Shown here: positions 36,735 to 47,228 of the stretch, in pieces
How the letters are laid out: each line of letters begins with the position of its first letter
Numbering within the stretch: the stretch's first letter is position 1
NCBI RefSeq assembly: GCF_900111905.1
Contig: NZ_FOKM01000017.1
Location: 1 to 64,000, forward strand
DNA: 64,000 nucleotides
DNA from: Rhizobium sp. NFR07
Lineage (GTDB): Bacteria > Pseudomonadota > Alphaproteobacteria > Rhizobiales > Rhizobiaceae
Reading direction: 5' to 3'
Made by a program: the position numbers and the translations under genes
The notes under the pieces: generated by a model
Seen by the model: only the letters and a program-made list of their open reading frames with translations
Told to the model about the DNA's origin: nothing
Databases searched by the model: none

Positions 36735-39700
36735 TTAGTGGAAGTTCCTCGCCTTCACCTTGAGCGTGTCGATGTGCAAATCAGGGATGAAGATGTCCCT
36801 CGCCTCCGGCATTGTTTTCGGCCGGTCCCGCGCATCCCCTCCTCCCGGCGACCCATGAGCGAACTCATCACCGCGCCCGCTTGGATTTCTGAATTCGGTG
36901 TCGCGGTCAGACAGCGCTGACAGAGCGCCGGAAAGATCATCGAGCTGTCGTGCGATCAGGTGAACGACATCACCTTCGCGCTGGATCTTGCCTTGGATCG
37001 CCATCATGCTCGCCCCCAGGACGACGCGGCGCCTCTTTTCGAACAGACTGGGCCAGACCACGATGTTGGCGGGACCGGTCTCGTCCTCGATCGTTATGAA
37101 CATGACACCCTTCGCGCTACCGGGCTTCTGCCGAACGAGCACCAGACCGGCGACGCACAGCCAGCTCTTGTCGCGAGCGTTCATCGCCTGTTCGCAGGTC
37201 ACGATCCGCCGCGCCGCGAGATCCCGCCGAAGGAACGAGATCGGATGCTCTCTAAGGGTCAGGCCGACATGCGCGTAGTCTTCCACGACGTTGTGGCTTT
37301 CGGTCATCTGCCGGAGAGCGACTTCCGGCTCCTGCTGCTCGGCAACAGTCTTCATCTCACGTTCGGCTGCCGCAACGAAAAGAGGTAGTGGTTCGTCTCG
37401 CAGAGCCTTTATCGCCCATAAAGCGTCGCGGCGCTCGAGACCGAAGGCGGGTCGAAAGGCATCCGCCTCCGCGAGCTGAACGAGAGCCTCGGATGGAACC
37501 TCGGACCGCCGCCAGACATCATCGACGGATTCGAAGGGTCGCTCGATGCGTGTCGTCACAATCCTCGCAGCATCGGCGGCGGCCAGGCCAGTTACCTGAC
37601 GCATGCCCAGGCGGACCGCGTGGCGATCCGAGCCAGGGATCTCCTCCAGCGTGCAGTCCCAGCGGGAATGCTGCACCGAGATCGGACGGATTTCGACACC
37701 ATGCTTTCGGGCATCGCCGATGATTTGCGCCGGCGCGTAAAACCCCATGGGCAGCGAGTTCATCAGCGCCGCGGCGAAGGCCTCCGGGTAATGACATTTC
37801 ACAAAGCAGCTCGCATAGGCGATCAGGGCGAACGACGCGGCATGAGATTCCGGAAATCCGTAGGATCCGAAGCCTTCGAGCTGCGTGAATGTTTTCTCAG
37901 CAAACTCGGGTGTGTAGCCGTTCTTGACCATGCCGCTGATGAGCTTGTCCTTGAAGCGTGAGACCCCGCCCGTAAACTTGAAAGTCGCCATCGACTTGCG
38001 GAGCTGATCGGCCTCGCCGCCCGTGAACCCGGCGCATACCATCGCCACCTTCATCGCGCTCTCCTGAAAAAGCGGGACACCGAGCGTCTTGCCGAGAACT
38101 GCCTCGAGTTCTGCGGTGGGGTATTCGACAGGCTCCTTTCCTTCACGGCGGCGCAGATAGGGATGAACCATATCGCCTTGGATGGGGCCGGGTCGAACGA
38201 TCGCGACCTGCACGACGAGGTCATAGAAGGTCCGGGGCTTGAGCCGTGGGAGCATCGCCATTTGAGCGCGGCTTTCCACCTGGAAGGTGCCGAGAGTGTC
38301 AGCCTTGCGGATCATCGCATAGGTGGCACTGTCTTCCTGGCGGATCTTCGCGAGATCGAGATCCTCGCCCTTATGGTCTCGGATCAAATCGAAGGCCTTC
38401 TGCATGCAGGTCAGCATGCCGAGCGCCAGCACATCGACTTTCATCATCTTCAATGCCTCGACGTCGTCCTTGTCCCACTCGATGACCTGTCTGTCCGCCA
38501 TTGCCGCCGGCTCGATCGGCACGAGATCGTCCAGACGTGACCTGGTCAGAACGAAGCCGCCGACGTGCTGGCCGAGATGCCGGGGGGCGCCCATCAGCTC
38601 ACGGGCGAGCTTGAGCGTCTGGACAAGACGGTAGTCGTCAGGATTGAGGTTCAGTTCCTTGACATTGCGCTCGGTGATTTCTTCCGACCACGACCACAGA
38701 CCCGCTGAAAGCGCCTTCGTGACATCCTCGGGCAGGCCCATGGCCTTGCCGACATCTTTGATCGCACCTTTGGCCTGGTAGCGAGTGACCGTGCAGACGA
38801 GAGCGGCCCGGTCTCGGCCATAGGTCTTGTAGATCCACTGGATCACTTCTTCGCGGCGCTGGTGCTCGAAGTCGACATCGATGTCCGGCGGCTCGTTTCG
38901 CTCCTTGGAAACGAACCGCTCGAATAGGAGGTCGTTTGTCTCCGGATCAATGCTGGTGATCCCGAGAACGTAGCAGATGGCTGAATTAGCGGCCGATCCC
39001 CTGCCCTGACAGAGGATGCCCTGACTGCGGGCGAAGCGCACGATGCTGTAGACGGTCAGAAAGTACGGCGCATAGTTCATCTCCTTAATAAGATCGAGCT
39101 CGTGCCTGACGGTTCGCAGCACCTGCTGCGGCAGGCCCTCAGGGTAGCGGAGCGGAATACATTCTCGAACGCAATGCTCCAGCGACTGCTGGGCGTCCAT
39201 GCCGTCGATGAGCGCCTCTTGCGGATAGTCGTAGGTCAATTCTTCAAGGGAGAACTTGCACTGGCTGACGATCTCCATCGAGCGGGCAAGGGCTTCCGGG
39301 TAGCGTGGGAAGAGCCGCTCCATTTCTTCCGGAGGCTTGAGATAGCGGTCGGCGTGCCGCTCCCTGTCGAAGCCGACATCGTCGATCGTCGTGGCCTTGC
39401 GGATGCAAGTTACGATGTCCTGAAGCTGTCGGCGGCTCGGTTCGTGGAAGAGGACGTCGTTCGTCACGACTGTCTTCACCTTAAACTTCGCCGCTTGGGT
39501 TGAAAGCTCGTGGAGCCGCATTTGATCGTTTGGCCGTCGCCGGAGGCTGAGAGACATGTATGCCCGGCTGCCGAAGATTTCCGCCGTTTTGCGGAGCTGA
39601 ACGGCACAGGCATCGTCCGGAAGATCGGGTACGAGGATGCCGATGAGGCCTTGCGAATAGAGCGCGACATCCTCGATATGCAGGATGCAGTTATTCTTGC

Positions 39701-39998
39701 CGCCCCTGCCCTTTCCGAGAGTGATCAACCTGGTCAGCCGGGAATACGCCGCTTTGTCGGTGGGGTATACGAGGATCGACATCCCGTCCTGAAGGTCGAG
39801 ACGACAGCCGACCACAAGCCGCAGACCGGTGTCGCGGGATGCTTCGAGAGCGCGGACAATCCCGGCGAGTGAGTTGCGATCAACGATGCCGAGAGCGTCG
39901 ATACCAAGCTCCTTGGCAGTCGCGAACAATTCCTGAGCGGAAGATGCGCCGCGCAGGAAGCTAAAATGTGTGGTGACCTGCAGCTCGGCATACCTCAT
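36735..39998 (-). CDS. dnaE2: Error-prone DNA polymerase DnaE2 (ImuC)
   Basis: A protein of 1087 residues, the DnaE2 length. The N-terminal PHP domain begins [20 protein letters not shown]. The polymerase core holds [19 protein letters not shown] (read from LCQGRGSA) and PDIDVDFEH with catalytic aspartates, and the C-terminal OB fold ([19 protein letters not shown]) ends the protein. It does translesion synthesis with ImuA and ImuB and depends on the beta clamp. The start overlaps the imuB stop as ATGA. SOS control comes from the LexA box at 42242. Confidence 0.96.
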   Translation of the reverse strand: MRYAELQVTTHFSFLRGASSAQELFATAKELGIDALGIVDRNSLAGIVRALEASRDTGLRLVVGCRLDLQDGMSILVYPTDKAAYSRLTRLITLGKGRGGKNNCILHIEDVALYSQGLIGILVPDLPDDACAVQLRKTAEIFGSRAYMSLSLRRRPNDQMRLHELSTQAAKFKVKTVVTNDVLFHEPSRRQLQDIVTCIRKATTIDDVGFDRERHADRYLKPPEEMERLFPRYPEALARSMEIVSQCKFSLEELTYDYPQEALIDGMDAQQSLEHCVRECIPLRYPEGLPQQVLRTVRHELDLIKEMNYAPYFLTVYSIVRFARSQGILCQGRGSAANSAICYVLGITSIDPETNDLLFERFVSKERNEPPDIDVDFEHQRREEVIQWIYKTYGRDRAALVCTVTRYQAKGAIKDVGKAMGLPEDVTKALSAGLWSWSEEITERNVKELNLNPDDYRLVQTLKLARELMGAPRHLGQHVGGFVLTRSRLDDLVPIEPAAMADRQVIEWDKDDVEALKMMKVDVLALGMLTCMQKAFDLIRDHKGEDLDLAKIRQEDSATYAMIRKADTLGTFQVESRAQMAMLPRLKPRTFYDLVVQVAIVRPGPIQGDMVHPYLRRREGKEPVEYPTAELEAVLGKTLGVPLFQESAMKVAMVCAGFTGGEADQLRKSMATFKFTGGVSRFKDKLISGMVKNGYTPEFAEKTFTQLEGFGSYGFPESHAASFALIAYASCFVKCHYPEAFAAALMNSLPMGFYAPAQIIGDARKHGVEIRPISVQHSRWDCTLEEIPGSDRHAVRLGMRQVTGLAAADAARIVTTRIERPFESVDDVWRRSEVPSEALVQLAEADAFRPAFGLERRDALWAIKALRDEPLPLFVAAAEREMKTVAEQQEPEVALRQMTESHNVVEDYAHVGLTLREHPISFLRRDLAARRIVTCEQAMNARDKSWLCVAGLVLVRQKPGSAKGVMFITIEDETGPANIVVWPSLFEKRRRVVLGASMMAIQGKIQREGDVVHLIARQLDDLSGALSALSDRDTEFRNPSGRGDEFAHGSPGGGDARDRPKTMPEARDIFIPDLHIDTLKVKARNFH

Positions 39999-41506
39999 GC
40001 GAAGATACCGTGCATGAACCAGCGGTGGCTGCCAGTCTGCGGGTCGACGCCGTCACCGGAACGGAAGATCCAATATCGCTCGCCATCATCGTTCTCGATT
40101 GCGAAGTAGTCTCGAACGGCTTCAAGTTCGTTAGGTGTCCGCCACCATTCACCGAAAACCCGCTCAGGGCCATCGGCTCGCTTCACCCGATGCCGCTTTC
40201 CACGCCAGGTGATGCTCGCTGGCGGATAGTCCGGCATCAGGGCAATCGCCTGGATCTGCTCGGGGCGATCGAAGAGGCGGACTGGCCTTCGCCAATGGCC
40301 AACCCAGCTCTCCTCGGTCTCTTCGGCGACGGCCGGGATTTGCCGAACACTTCGCTCGGGCACGTCCGACGCGACCGGGGCAACGCGGTAGACGCGTTGG
40401 CCTCTGTTGCCGAAGATGTCGATCAGCGGCGTGATGTCGTTGTCGTCTTCCTCCAGGAGACGCGAGGCTTTCTGCTGCTCTTTGAGCGGCTCGGCGGCGA
40501 CGGCGACGAGGACGAGCTTCTCAATGCCGAAGCCGGGCTCTATCTTGTCGGTGCGATCCTTGAAGAGCTTGGTCAGCCAAGCGACGTCGCGCGCTGGTTT
40601 GGCGGTTCCGGCGCGGATCGCCTGGATTGTGTTATCGACCTTGTGGACGATGAGATCGGTGCGGCGGACGCCGAGACCGCGTTTTTCAAGTTCGCCACAG
40701 AGCTGAACCACTAGCCGACCGACATATTTGTTGATCGTCTCGGCCGCGCCGATGGGCTCCTGGAACGACCGGGACACTTCTACAAGCTCCGCTGTCCGGA
40801 TCGGATCGATCGGCTCTTTGATGCGCCCGAACATCTGATCGAGACGTCTGCCCGGTTCGGGACCGAAACGGAGGGCGAGTGGCGCGCGTGGTGTCGCCGA
40901 CAGTTCGCCGATCGATCGGAAGCCCAGTAGTCGTAGGTCATCGACGACCTTTTCTGGCAGCCGCAGCAGGGAGAGCGGCAGCTTCTCGACTGCGGCGACG
41001 ACCTCGCCTCTCGGCACGATGACCGTGTCCCGACTGATCGCGCGAACGCAGGCATGCGCTGCGCCCCAAGTGTCGGCGATGGCGACCTTTGCCGTGAGCT
41101 TTCTGGAACGGAACATGTTGACGATGCCGGTGATCATCGGCAGCTCCCCACCTTGCAGGTGGTCGGCGCCTTCCGTGTCGAGAACGAGACCGTCGATGCC
41201 GTCGATGGCGACGATGGGAGAATAGTGCACCAAGGCCCACAGACCGAGGCGGTCGAGCGCGTTGGCATCTGCGAGCGGGTCAGCATCGACCAGCATGAGG
41301 CCGCGAAAGATGGCCTGCGCCTTAGCTGCAGGCATCCCGGCGCGGACACCGATCCGCTTCGCGGCGGCATCGGCGGAGGAGACCCAGCGCTTTGAGCCCG
41401 ACCGGGCAATAACCGCGATCGGCTGATCATCTGGAATAGACGGATCGGCCCGACGTATTCGATCGGTCGGCAGATCCGGAAGGTAAATCGACACGACCCT
41501 TGTCAT
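39995..41506 (-). CDS. imuB: ImuB, inactive Y-family polymerase homologue
   Basis: A protein of 503 residues. The palm region opens [16 protein letters not shown], where active Y-family polymerases have DVD, so catalysis is not expected. It bridges DnaE2, ImuA and the beta clamp during mutagenic repair. The helix-hairpin-helix region ([20 protein letters not shown]) and little-finger domain follow. The ATG at 41506 follows GGAG and lies inside the 3' end of imuA, an overlap common in this operon. Confidence 0.94.
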   Translation of the reverse strand: MTRVVSIYLPDLPTDRIRRADPSIPDDQPIAVIARSGSKRWVSSADAAAKRIGVRAGMPAAKAQAIFRGLMLVDADPLADANALDRLGLWALVHYSPIVAIDGIDGLVLDTEGADHLQGGELPMITGIVNMFRSRKLTAKVAIADTWGAAHACVRAISRDTVIVPRGEVVAAVEKLPLSLLRLPEKVVDDLRLLGFRSIGELSATPRAPLALRFGPEPGRRLDQMFGRIKEPIDPIRTAELVEVSRSFQEPIGAAETINKYVGRLVVQLCGELEKRGLGVRRTDLIVHKVDNTIQAIRAGTAKPARDVAWLTKLFKDRTDKIEPGFGIEKLVLVAVAAEPLKEQQKASRLLEEDDNDITPLIDIFGNRGQRVYRVAPVASDVPERSVRQIPAVAEETEESWVGHWRRPVRLFDRPEQIQAIALMPDYPPASITWRGKRHRVKRADGPERVFGEWWRTPNELEAVRDYFAIENDDGERYWIFRSGDGVDPQTGSHRWFMHGIFA

Positions 41507-42179
41507 CGCAGGCTCCAACTACAAACTCAGCACATTCGCCCGCACGCGATCTCATCAGCTCCAAAAACCATCTCGCCCTCCCCACGCCGGGAACCGGCAG
41601 CTCATCGGACGGCATCACGCTCACCCGCCATCTCGTCGTCGACGCAGTCGGCTGACCAAAGTCACTCGCTTCCGTCTGCCGTCGCCATCGCCGGACAACG
41701 ATCCCCATCGTCCCAGTCTTTTCGGCAGCTAGCTGAAGGCGCCGCGAGGCGACCATTGGAAGCCGAACGAGTTCCCCAACGACCGCGCCAAGGCCGCCAT
41801 ACGAAAGGGCCTCTTCCATACTGGCGAGAACGTCTTCTTCCTTGTCCGCTTCGACGAAAACCACCCGGTTGTGATGGAGACCCGCTTGCACGAGTGCCGG
41901 AAAGAACAGATCCGGCCGGGTCAGACACCACACCACATGCCCCTTCGTTCGCGCGGCTATTCCTGCTGCGAAGAGAGCGGCCGCCGCGCCGTCGATTGCT
42001 CCCGAGCCGCCGCCCGCAAATTCGTGCAGAGCGCCGTAGGCGAGACCGCCTTCAGGAAGCACGGCGTCGATCTCCGGCACCCCGAACGGCAAGCAGCCGA
42101 CCTTGCGCGCCGATCCGCCTTCTAGAAGGGATATCCTTTCTCGCAGATCGGCGATGACATGCTCGCGCGCAGCCGACAT
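41427..42179 (-). CDS. imuA: ImuA, RecA/SulA-like mutasome protein
   Basis: A protein of 250 residues with a degenerate RecA-like fold: CLPFGVPEIDAVLPEGGLAY followed by ALHEFAGGGSGAIDGAAAAL in place of a good Walker A. It lacks recombinase features. It is the first gene of the imuA-imuB-dnaE2 operon and regulates or recruits the mutasome. The last 30 or so codons overlap imuB. Confidence 0.92.
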   Translation of the reverse strand: MSAAREHVIADLRERISLLEGGSARKVGCLPFGVPEIDAVLPEGGLAYGALHEFAGGGSGAIDGAAAALFAAGIAARTKGHVVWCLTRPDLFFPALVQAGLHHNRVVFVEADKEEDVLASMEEALSYGGLGAVVGELVRLPMVASRRLQLAAEKTGTMGIVVRRWRRQTEASDFGQPTASTTRWRVSVMPSDELPVPGVGRARWFLELMRSRAGECAEFVVGACDDKGRVDLPSGSADRSNTSGRSVYSR

Positions 42180-42482
42180 CGGTCACGAACCCTCTGGAAA
42201 TCGCGGTGGAAGAGACGGCATCATGCCGTTGGAATGCCAATGTTCGCTTTCTGTTCCGTATCGCGTGCGGCGTCAAGGTGCCTCTTTTTTAAGGGGTGTA
42301 TTCCTGCAAATTAGAGATTCAGAAGATTTGTAAGATGAATCAAATCGGTAGCTTGCGCTGGCAAGGTGCGTCGCCGCTGTAAAAAAATATTGCGCACAGT
42401 GGGACTTGCTGTGGATGACGGCGTTCTGTAGGGGTCGCCGCTTTCCTTGGCACTTTTGGTTGTCACCCGCTGGAGACATTGA
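42180..42482. other. imuA upstream region
   Basis: It contains the LexA box at 42242-42256. No other gene was seen; long reverse frames over it lack binding sites. Confidence 0.5.
42242..42256 (-). promoter_or_regulatory. LexA (SOS) box of the imuABC operon
   Basis: GTTC-GCTTTCT-GTTC fits the alphaproteobacterial LexA direct repeat GTTC-N7-GTTC exactly. It lies 63 bases before the imuA ATG. This is the expected control of imuA-imuB-dnaE2. Confidence 0.85.
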
Positions 42483-42746
42483 TTGGCGAAATGGATGCCT
42501 GCTTTGGATAACGATGGCGGACTTACACTCAAGGACGTGCGAGTTGCGATCATAGAGGTGGAATGCACCGTCTGCGATCGTCGCGGTTCGCATGACCGTG
42601 CAGCGCTGGTGAAGGTTTTTGGCACGGGTGTCAGTTTCGCCCGGCTCCGGCGTCGCGCCGCGATGGGATGCGAACGTCTCAACGGACCGGATGGCGACCG
42701 CTGTGGAACGCGCTTTCCGTGCCTTGAGGCGTTTAAATCGCAATAA
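42483..42746 (+). CDS. Hypothetical Cys-containing protein (87 aa)
   Basis: It contains VAIIEVECTVCDRRGSHDRA with a CxxC pair, then MGCERLNG, DRCGTRFPC, an arrangement that could bind zinc. The start is a TTG seven bases after GGAG; an ATG four codons later is possible. Similar short Cys-rich proteins are common in rhizobia. The family was not named, and function is unknown. Confidence 0.6.
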   Translation: MAKWMPALDNDGGLTLKDVRVAIIEVECTVCDRRGSHDRAALVKVFGTGVSFARLRRRAAMGCERLNGPDGDRCGTRFPCLEAFKSQ

Positions 42747-42918
42747 TTTATGAACGCAGGCGTGGTCGGGCGGACCATACCTATGGTCGGACTTCACGTC
42801 GTGCCGGATTTGCAGCGGGACGCGATGGCCTGCGCGATTGGAGTGGTTGCGCACGGCCGCTCGGAACTTCTCGACGCTGCGCTCATTCCCACTGAATCTA
42901 GCCACGTCACCGAGATCC

Positions 42919-43701
42919 ATGAAGATCGCCACCTACAACGTCAACGGCATCAATGGCCGTCTGGACATCCTCCTGAAATGGTTGAAGGAGGATAAGCCGG
43001 ACATCGTCTGCCTGCAGGAGTTGAAGTCGACGTCGTTTCCGAAAAAAGAGATTGATCGCGCGGGATATGGCGCCGTCTGGCAGGGCCAGAAGTCTTGGAA
43101 CGGCGTCGCTATCCTTGCGAAAGGACAGGAGCCGCTCCTGACGCGCCGGAGATTGCCGGGTAACCCCGATGACACTCATTCCCGTTACATCGAGGCCGCA
43201 ATCAACGGTGTCTTGATCGGGTGTCTCTATCTTCCGAATGGCAATCCAGCCCCGGGGCCGAAGTTCGACTATAAGCTCCAGTGGTTTCGCCGTCTCCAGG
43301 ACTATGCATCTGAACTGCTCGACCTGGAGGTCCCTGCCCTCCTGATCGGTGACTTCAATGTAATTCCAACCGAGCTGGATGTGTACAAGCCCGAACGTTG
43401 GCTTGATGACGCCTTGTTCCGGCCGGAGGTCCGCAGGGCCTATGCCGATCTGGTGGGACAAGGCTGGACAGACGCCGTGCGGCATCTGCATCCGAAGGAG
43501 CCTATGTTCAGCTTTTGGAAATACTGGCGAAACAGCTTCGAGCGTGATGCCGGCTTGCGGATCGACCATGTCTTGCTGTCGCCGGTCGCCGCGCCCTGGC
43601 TGAAGACGGCATCCGTTCGGAGAAACCCGCGAAGCTGGCCGCACACGAGTGACCATGCTCCCGTTATTATCGAGCTTGATGTCCCTCAGGAGCGCTTATG
43701 A
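42919..43701 (+). CDS. xthA: Exodeoxyribonuclease III (AP endonuclease family)
   Basis: A protein of 260 residues. Motifs run in order: MKIATYNVNGINGRL, DIVCLQELKS (metal-binding Glu), YKLQWFRRLQDY, LIGDFNVIP (catalytic Asp-Asn), RIDHVLLS, and SDHAPVIIEL (catalytic His). It repairs abasic sites and 3' blocks in DNA. The ATG at 42919 fits the family start. The next gene overlaps its stop as ATGA. It lies beside the mutasome, a DNA-repair context. Confidence 0.94.
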   Translation: MKIATYNVNGINGRLDILLKWLKEDKPDIVCLQELKSTSFPKKEIDRAGYGAVWQGQKSWNGVAILAKGQEPLLTRRRLPGNPDDTHSRYIEAAINGVLIGCLYLPNGNPAPGPKFDYKLQWFRRLQDYASELLDLEVPALLIGDFNVIPTELDVYKPERWLDDALFRPEVRRAYADLVGQGWTDAVRHLHPKEPMFSFWKYWRNSFERDAGLRIDHVLLSPVAAPWLKTASVRRNPRSWPHTSDHAPVIIELDVPQERL

Positions 43702-43994
43702 AGCAACCAGTGGAAGAAACGCCGGACGGTCGTTACATCATCGTGAGAGGTCGCCTTTGGCGGACGTCGAACCCGCATCTTGCTGAGGAAGAGCGACATC
43801 GTCTCGTGTCCGAACTGATGTTTGCACGTCGCGCGGTAAAAGATGCTGCTGGCGATCCGGAGCGACTTCGGCGAGCGAGAATGGCGGTCGATGCCGCGAA
43901 GGTAGCGCTGGGAGAACGTGGCCCGGTATGGTGGACGGATGGCGCTCCGGACTTGAACCGGCATCTTGTTAAGAATACGCCCTATGGACGCTAA
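43698..43994 (+). CDS. Hypothetical protein coupled to exonuclease III (98 aa)
   Basis: A hydrophilic protein with RYIIVRGRLWRTSNPHLAEE, a helix-rich middle (LVSELMFARRAVKDAAGDPE) and the tail GPVWWTDGAPDLNRHLVKNT. The ATG overlaps the xthA stop (ATGA), so translation is coupled. The conserved Trp-Trp-Thr-Asp-Gly segment suggests a known but unnamed rhizobial family. A DNA-repair role is only inferred from its neighbour. Confidence 0.75.
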   Translation: MKQPVEETPDGRYIIVRGRLWRTSNPHLAEEERHRLVSELMFARRAVKDAAGDPERLRRARMAVDAAKVALGERGPVWWTDGAPDLNRHLVKNTPYGR

Positions 43995-44486
43995 GCGCTG
44001 AACGCCTTTTCCGTGGTCAGCGGTCATTGTGGCTTACTCGTCGGACAGACTAGCCTTACTCCTCCTTCCTTGCCATGGCTTTGAGCAGAGCCGACTTCGG
44101 CAGATCGATGGACCTCCTGCGGGGCCTCTTCATCCCCCTCAACCAGAAGCGAGGATGTTCTCCTCGATAACCACCGCACCAGCGCGATCGATCTTCTCGG
44201 CCATCCCGCGAGAAGAGGGTCCAATAGCGCTTTCCCTCGCAGTATGACCTATCGCGTCGTGCTGTCACTCACGATCCTTTCTCACTTGGAAAACCAAGGG
44301 CCGGCCCTCAACACGGATTGCCTCGAATGCGGCCGCAGGAACTTTCGTCCTCGACGACAGTTCCCACAGGACAGCAAACTAGAAACACATCCTCACCCCC
44401 GACCCCGATGCTTCCTTCACGGCCACCCCACGGGCCGTCTCAAGAGCACCCCATAACCGCCACTCAGAACCCGAACGGAGAGAAAA
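43995..44486. other. Intergenic with EcfG-type promoter; no firm gene
   Basis: Overlapping short frames exist on both strands at 44029-44268. A reverse frame contains AEKIDRAGAVVIEENILASG before a TGA, natural-looking but without a good start. It could be a remnant served by the reverse arm of the symmetric promoter at 44338. Confidence 0.35.
44338..44362 (+). promoter_or_regulatory. EcfG-type promoter (GGAAC-N16-aGTT), symmetric site
   Basis: GGAAC at 44338-44342 and GTT at 44360-44362, about 125 bases before the DJ-1 gene. The -10 is part of GTTCC, so the opposite strand also reads GGAAC-N16-aGTT. Confidence 0.5.
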
Positions 44487-45056
44487 ATGATCCTTGAAGG
44501 CAAGAAGATCGCCATCCTGCTCGCGCCTCGCGGCACTGAAGAGCCCGAATTTGTTGAGCCGAAGAATGCGGTCGAGGCGGCAGGTGCAACTGTCGTTGTT
44601 GTCGGCGTCGAAGCCGGCGAGGTTCAGGTTGTCAACAATGACCTGAATCCCGGATCGCGGTTCTCGATCGACAAGGCTGTCGAGGAAGTCTCAGCCTCCG
44701 AGTTCGACGGCCTCGTCATCCCCGGCGGCAGCGTTGGAGCAGACACGCTACGCGGCAATGACAAGATCGTGTCCTTCGTACACGACTTCTTTGCCCAGCA
44801 AAAGCCGGTCGGTGTGATCTGCCATGGCCCGTGGATCCTCGTAGAAGCTGATGTCGTCAGGGGCCGTACGCTGACATCCTACCCGACAGTGTCCACTGAC
44901 ATCCGCAACGCCGGCGGCACCTGGGTCGACCAGGAAGTGGTTACCGATAAGGGGCTTGTGACGAGCCGCACCCCCGATGATCTGCCTGCATTCTGCGCGA
45001 AGATTGTCGAGGAGTTTGCCGAAGGTCGTCATCCGGCGCAGGCGCGTAGCGCGTAG
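44487..45056 (+). CDS. DJ-1/PfpI-family protein (class I amidotransferase-like)
   Basis: A protein of 189 residues with KIAILLAPRGTEEPEF, GLVIPGGSVGADTLRG and the nucleophile elbow ICHGPW (Cys112) of DJ-1/PfpI proteins. Glu in TEEPEF could be the partner acid. Members act as chaperone-like deglycases or proteases under stress; the activity here is not proven. CGGAGAG precedes the ATG. An SDR gene follows 61 bases downstream. Confidence 0.9.
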   Translation: MILEGKKIAILLAPRGTEEPEFVEPKNAVEAAGATVVVVGVEAGEVQVVNNDLNPGSRFSIDKAVEEVSASEFDGLVIPGGSVGADTLRGNDKIVSFVHDFFAQQKPVGVICHGPWILVEADVVRGRTLTSYPTVSTDIRNAGGTWVDQEVVTDKGLVTSRTPDDLPAFCAKIVEEFAEGRHPAQARSA

Positions 45057-45117
45057 TCCGATAGAGCGGCTTTTATTGCTCTTGTGTCCGCCTTTCACAC
45101 TATCGAAGGAAACGAAT

Positions 45118-45975
45118 ATGACCAATCATCCAACCCCGCCGTTCGAGACGCCAAGACAGGAGATGCCGGGAAAAACCGCGAAAATGTCTCCCCTCCCCGA
45201 TCACGGGGAGGAAAGTTATCGTGGCTCCGGCCGCCTGTCGGGAAAAAAGGCCATCATCACTGGTGGCGATAGCGGGATCGGCCGCGCGGTCGCGATCGCC
45301 TTTGCCCGCGAAGGGGCCGACGTCCTGATCTCATATCTGGATGAAGACGACGATGCCGAGGAGACCAAGGTATGGGTCGAAAAGGCGGGCCGAAAGGCAG
45401 TCCTCTTGCCTGGCGACATCCAGCATGCCGCCCATTGCAAGAAAATCGTCGATATGGCGGTGTCGCAGCTAGGCGGGATAGATATTCTTGTCAACAACGC
45501 GGCGCATCAGGCAAGCTTCAGCGACATTGGCGAGATTTCAGACGAGGAGTGGGAACTTACATTCAGGACCAACATCCACGCGATGTTCTATCTGACCAAG
45601 GCCGCTGTGCCGCACATGAAACCCGGCAGCGCAATCATCAACACGACTTCGATCAATGCCGATAGTCCAAGCCCACATCTGCTTGCCTACGCGACGACGA
45701 AAGGGGCGATCCAGAACTTTACTGCGGGACTAGCGCAGATGCTGGCCGGCAAGGGTATCCGCGCTAATGCGGTCGCGCCAGGCCCGATCTGGACGCCGCT
45801 CATTCCTTCGACGATGCCCGATGACAATGTGAGGAACTTCGGCAAGCAGGTCCCGATGCAAAGACCTGGCCAGCCGGGCGAGCTTGCAACCGCTTACGTG
45901 ATGCTGGCTGACCCGTTGTCGAGCTACGTCTCAGGTGCAACGATCGCAGTTACCGGGGGAAAACCCATTATCTGA
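45118..45975 (+). CDS. Short-chain dehydrogenase/reductase (285 aa)
   Basis: The long N-terminal extension (about 40 residues, with PPFETPRQEMPGKTAKMSPL) is typical of the stress-type SDR family. The NAD(P) motif is TGGDSGIGRA, the structural motif is LVNNAAH, and the catalytic set is Ser in TTSINA with YATTK. AAGGAAAC precedes the ATG. It is probably co-transcribed with DJ-1 from the EcfG-type promoter at 44338. The substrate is unknown. Confidence 0.9.
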   Translation: MTNHPTPPFETPRQEMPGKTAKMSPLPDHGEESYRGSGRLSGKKAIITGGDSGIGRAVAIAFAREGADVLISYLDEDDDAEETKVWVEKAGRKAVLLPGDIQHAAHCKKIVDMAVSQLGGIDILVNNAAHQASFSDIGEISDEEWELTFRTNIHAMFYLTKAAVPHMKPGSAIINTTSINADSPSPHLLAYATTKGAIQNFTAGLAQMLAGKGIRANAVAPGPIWTPLIPSTMPDDNVRNFGKQVPMQRPGQPGELATAYVMLADPLSSYVSGATIAVTGGKPII

Positions 45976-46007
45976 AATGACTGAACGTGAACCACGGGAG
46001 AATTCAA

Positions 46008-46217
46008 ATGACCAAGCCCGAACAGGATGCCAAAGGGCAATACGCCCCCTCACAAGCGGATCGTCACGCGAGCGGCGTCCATAGCGCAAAGCCCACCGTG
46101 GTCACGGGATCGGAGGACGCGACGGTCAACCGGACACCGCCCGGACAAAAGGGGCAGAAGGATTTCGACCTCAATTACGATCCAGCGGAAAGCAGCGGTA
46201 AACCGAAGGGAGGCTAG
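46008..46217 (+). CDS. Small hydrophilic protein (69 aa)
   Basis: A disordered-looking Lys/Gln/Ser/Gly-rich protein: EQDAKGQYAPSQADRHASGV and GQKGQKDFDLNYDPAESSGK. GGGAGAA precedes the ATG at 46008, 32 bases after the SDR stop, so it is probably in the same operon. The composition resembles desiccation-type small proteins, but no family was recognised. Confidence 0.65.
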   Translation: MTKPEQDAKGQYAPSQADRHASGVHSAKPTVVTGSEDATVNRTPPGQKGQKDFDLNYDPAESSGKPKGG

Positions 46218-46430
46218 AAGAGCCAATTCGGTCCCGCTCAGCCGACGAGGATCGAGCGACTTGCGCGACACGATCAGGCTGATCGCCTGCCGGCATTCGC
46301 ATCCTCTGGCATAAGCGGGCTCATCGGGCTGGCCGCTATCGTCTGGCTTTCTGATCGAAAACAGATAGGCGATCACAGTCCCGATCCCGCTCATCGTCAA
46401 TGATTTGTCCCAACAAGAAGCGAGCATTGA

Positions 46431-46718
46431 ATGACAGCACCAGCGTCGTTTACGGATTTCGTCCAGCAGGTCGTCAGCGATGCCCGTGCGATCACACCAC
46501 GACCGACGGTCGAACTTGGTATCCTGCATAGTTTCTGCCTCGACGCAGCTCAAGCGCGCCGGCCGCAGTTGGTCGACTTTCTGACAAGCCCTGGTGGTCT
46601 AGCTGCACTGTCGGCTGCATTGGCGCAATTGCCGGGCTTGGTCCGGCAAGCTGATGTTGATGGAGCGAGATGGGAATTTGTCCGAAACGAAGCTTCGGGC
46701 GGTTCTGAAGCGCGCTAG
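46431..46718 (+). CDS. Hypothetical protein (95 aa)
   Basis: A soluble helical protein that begins MTAPASFTDFVQQVVSDARA and contains FLTSPGGLAALSAALAQLPG. The binding site is weak (AAGCGAG). No promoter motif or family was recognised. Confidence 0.5.
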   Translation: MTAPASFTDFVQQVVSDARAITPRPTVELGILHSFCLDAAQARRPQLVDFLTSPGGLAALSAALAQLPGLVRQADVDGARWEFVRNEASGGSEAR

Positions 46719-46785
46719 GATCACGCCTCTTTAGCGACCACGATCAGCTTTTGTTTCCGGCGAAGCGCTTCACTTTGCCGGTTCG

Positions 46786-47040
46786 CTACCACCGGGGCCT
46801 TTCACCAGATGGCGCCTCCACCTGTCGCCATTGATCGACGTGTTCGAGCACCGTATCGCCTGCCGTTCTCAGAATGCTCGGGTCGTTCCAGACGAACCAT
46901 CCGCCAACGACAAGCGCGGCGATCAAGGCTACGCTGACCACCTTTCGTAGGATGAAGACGACCAGCCAAAGCACGGCCAGGATCACGGCACCCGTTATCA
47001 GCAGAGAATAAAAGTCATCCGGCAGGTTCGCTTCGATCAC
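46786..47040 (-). CDS. Small membrane protein (84 aa)
   Basis: Two adjacent hydrophobic helices (YSLLITGAVILAVLWLVVFI and VSVALIAALVVGGWFVW) are separated by a short basic turn (LRKV), followed by a soluble tail. It is an inner-membrane hairpin. The GTG at 47040 has GAGG six bases upstream; an earlier GTG at 47046 is possible. The function is unknown. Confidence 0.65.
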   Translation of the reverse strand: MIEANLPDDFYSLLITGAVILAVLWLVVFILRKVVSVALIAALVVGGWFVWNDPSILRTAGDTVLEHVDQWRQVEAPSGERPRW

Positions 47041-47168
47041 AGTCACGCCTCTTCAGCCATTGCCTCACAATGACGCATGTCGAACCCTTATGGCCAAATC
47101 GAGACTTAGGTTGCGTGTTTGATCCAGCGGGTCTGAAGCACCTGCGGGGTGCGCCCTCAACTTTTCCG

Positions 47169-47193
47169 GGAACCGCATCCCGCTTTCTCGGTT
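47169..47193 (+). promoter_or_regulatory. EcfG-type promoter (GGAAC-N16-gGTT)
   Basis: GGAAC at 47169-47173 and GTT at 47191-47193, 35 bases before the receiver gene. Confidence 0.6.
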
Positions 47194-47228
47194 GAGATAG
47201 GGCCAGTAGGCAACAACGGAGAACAAGA

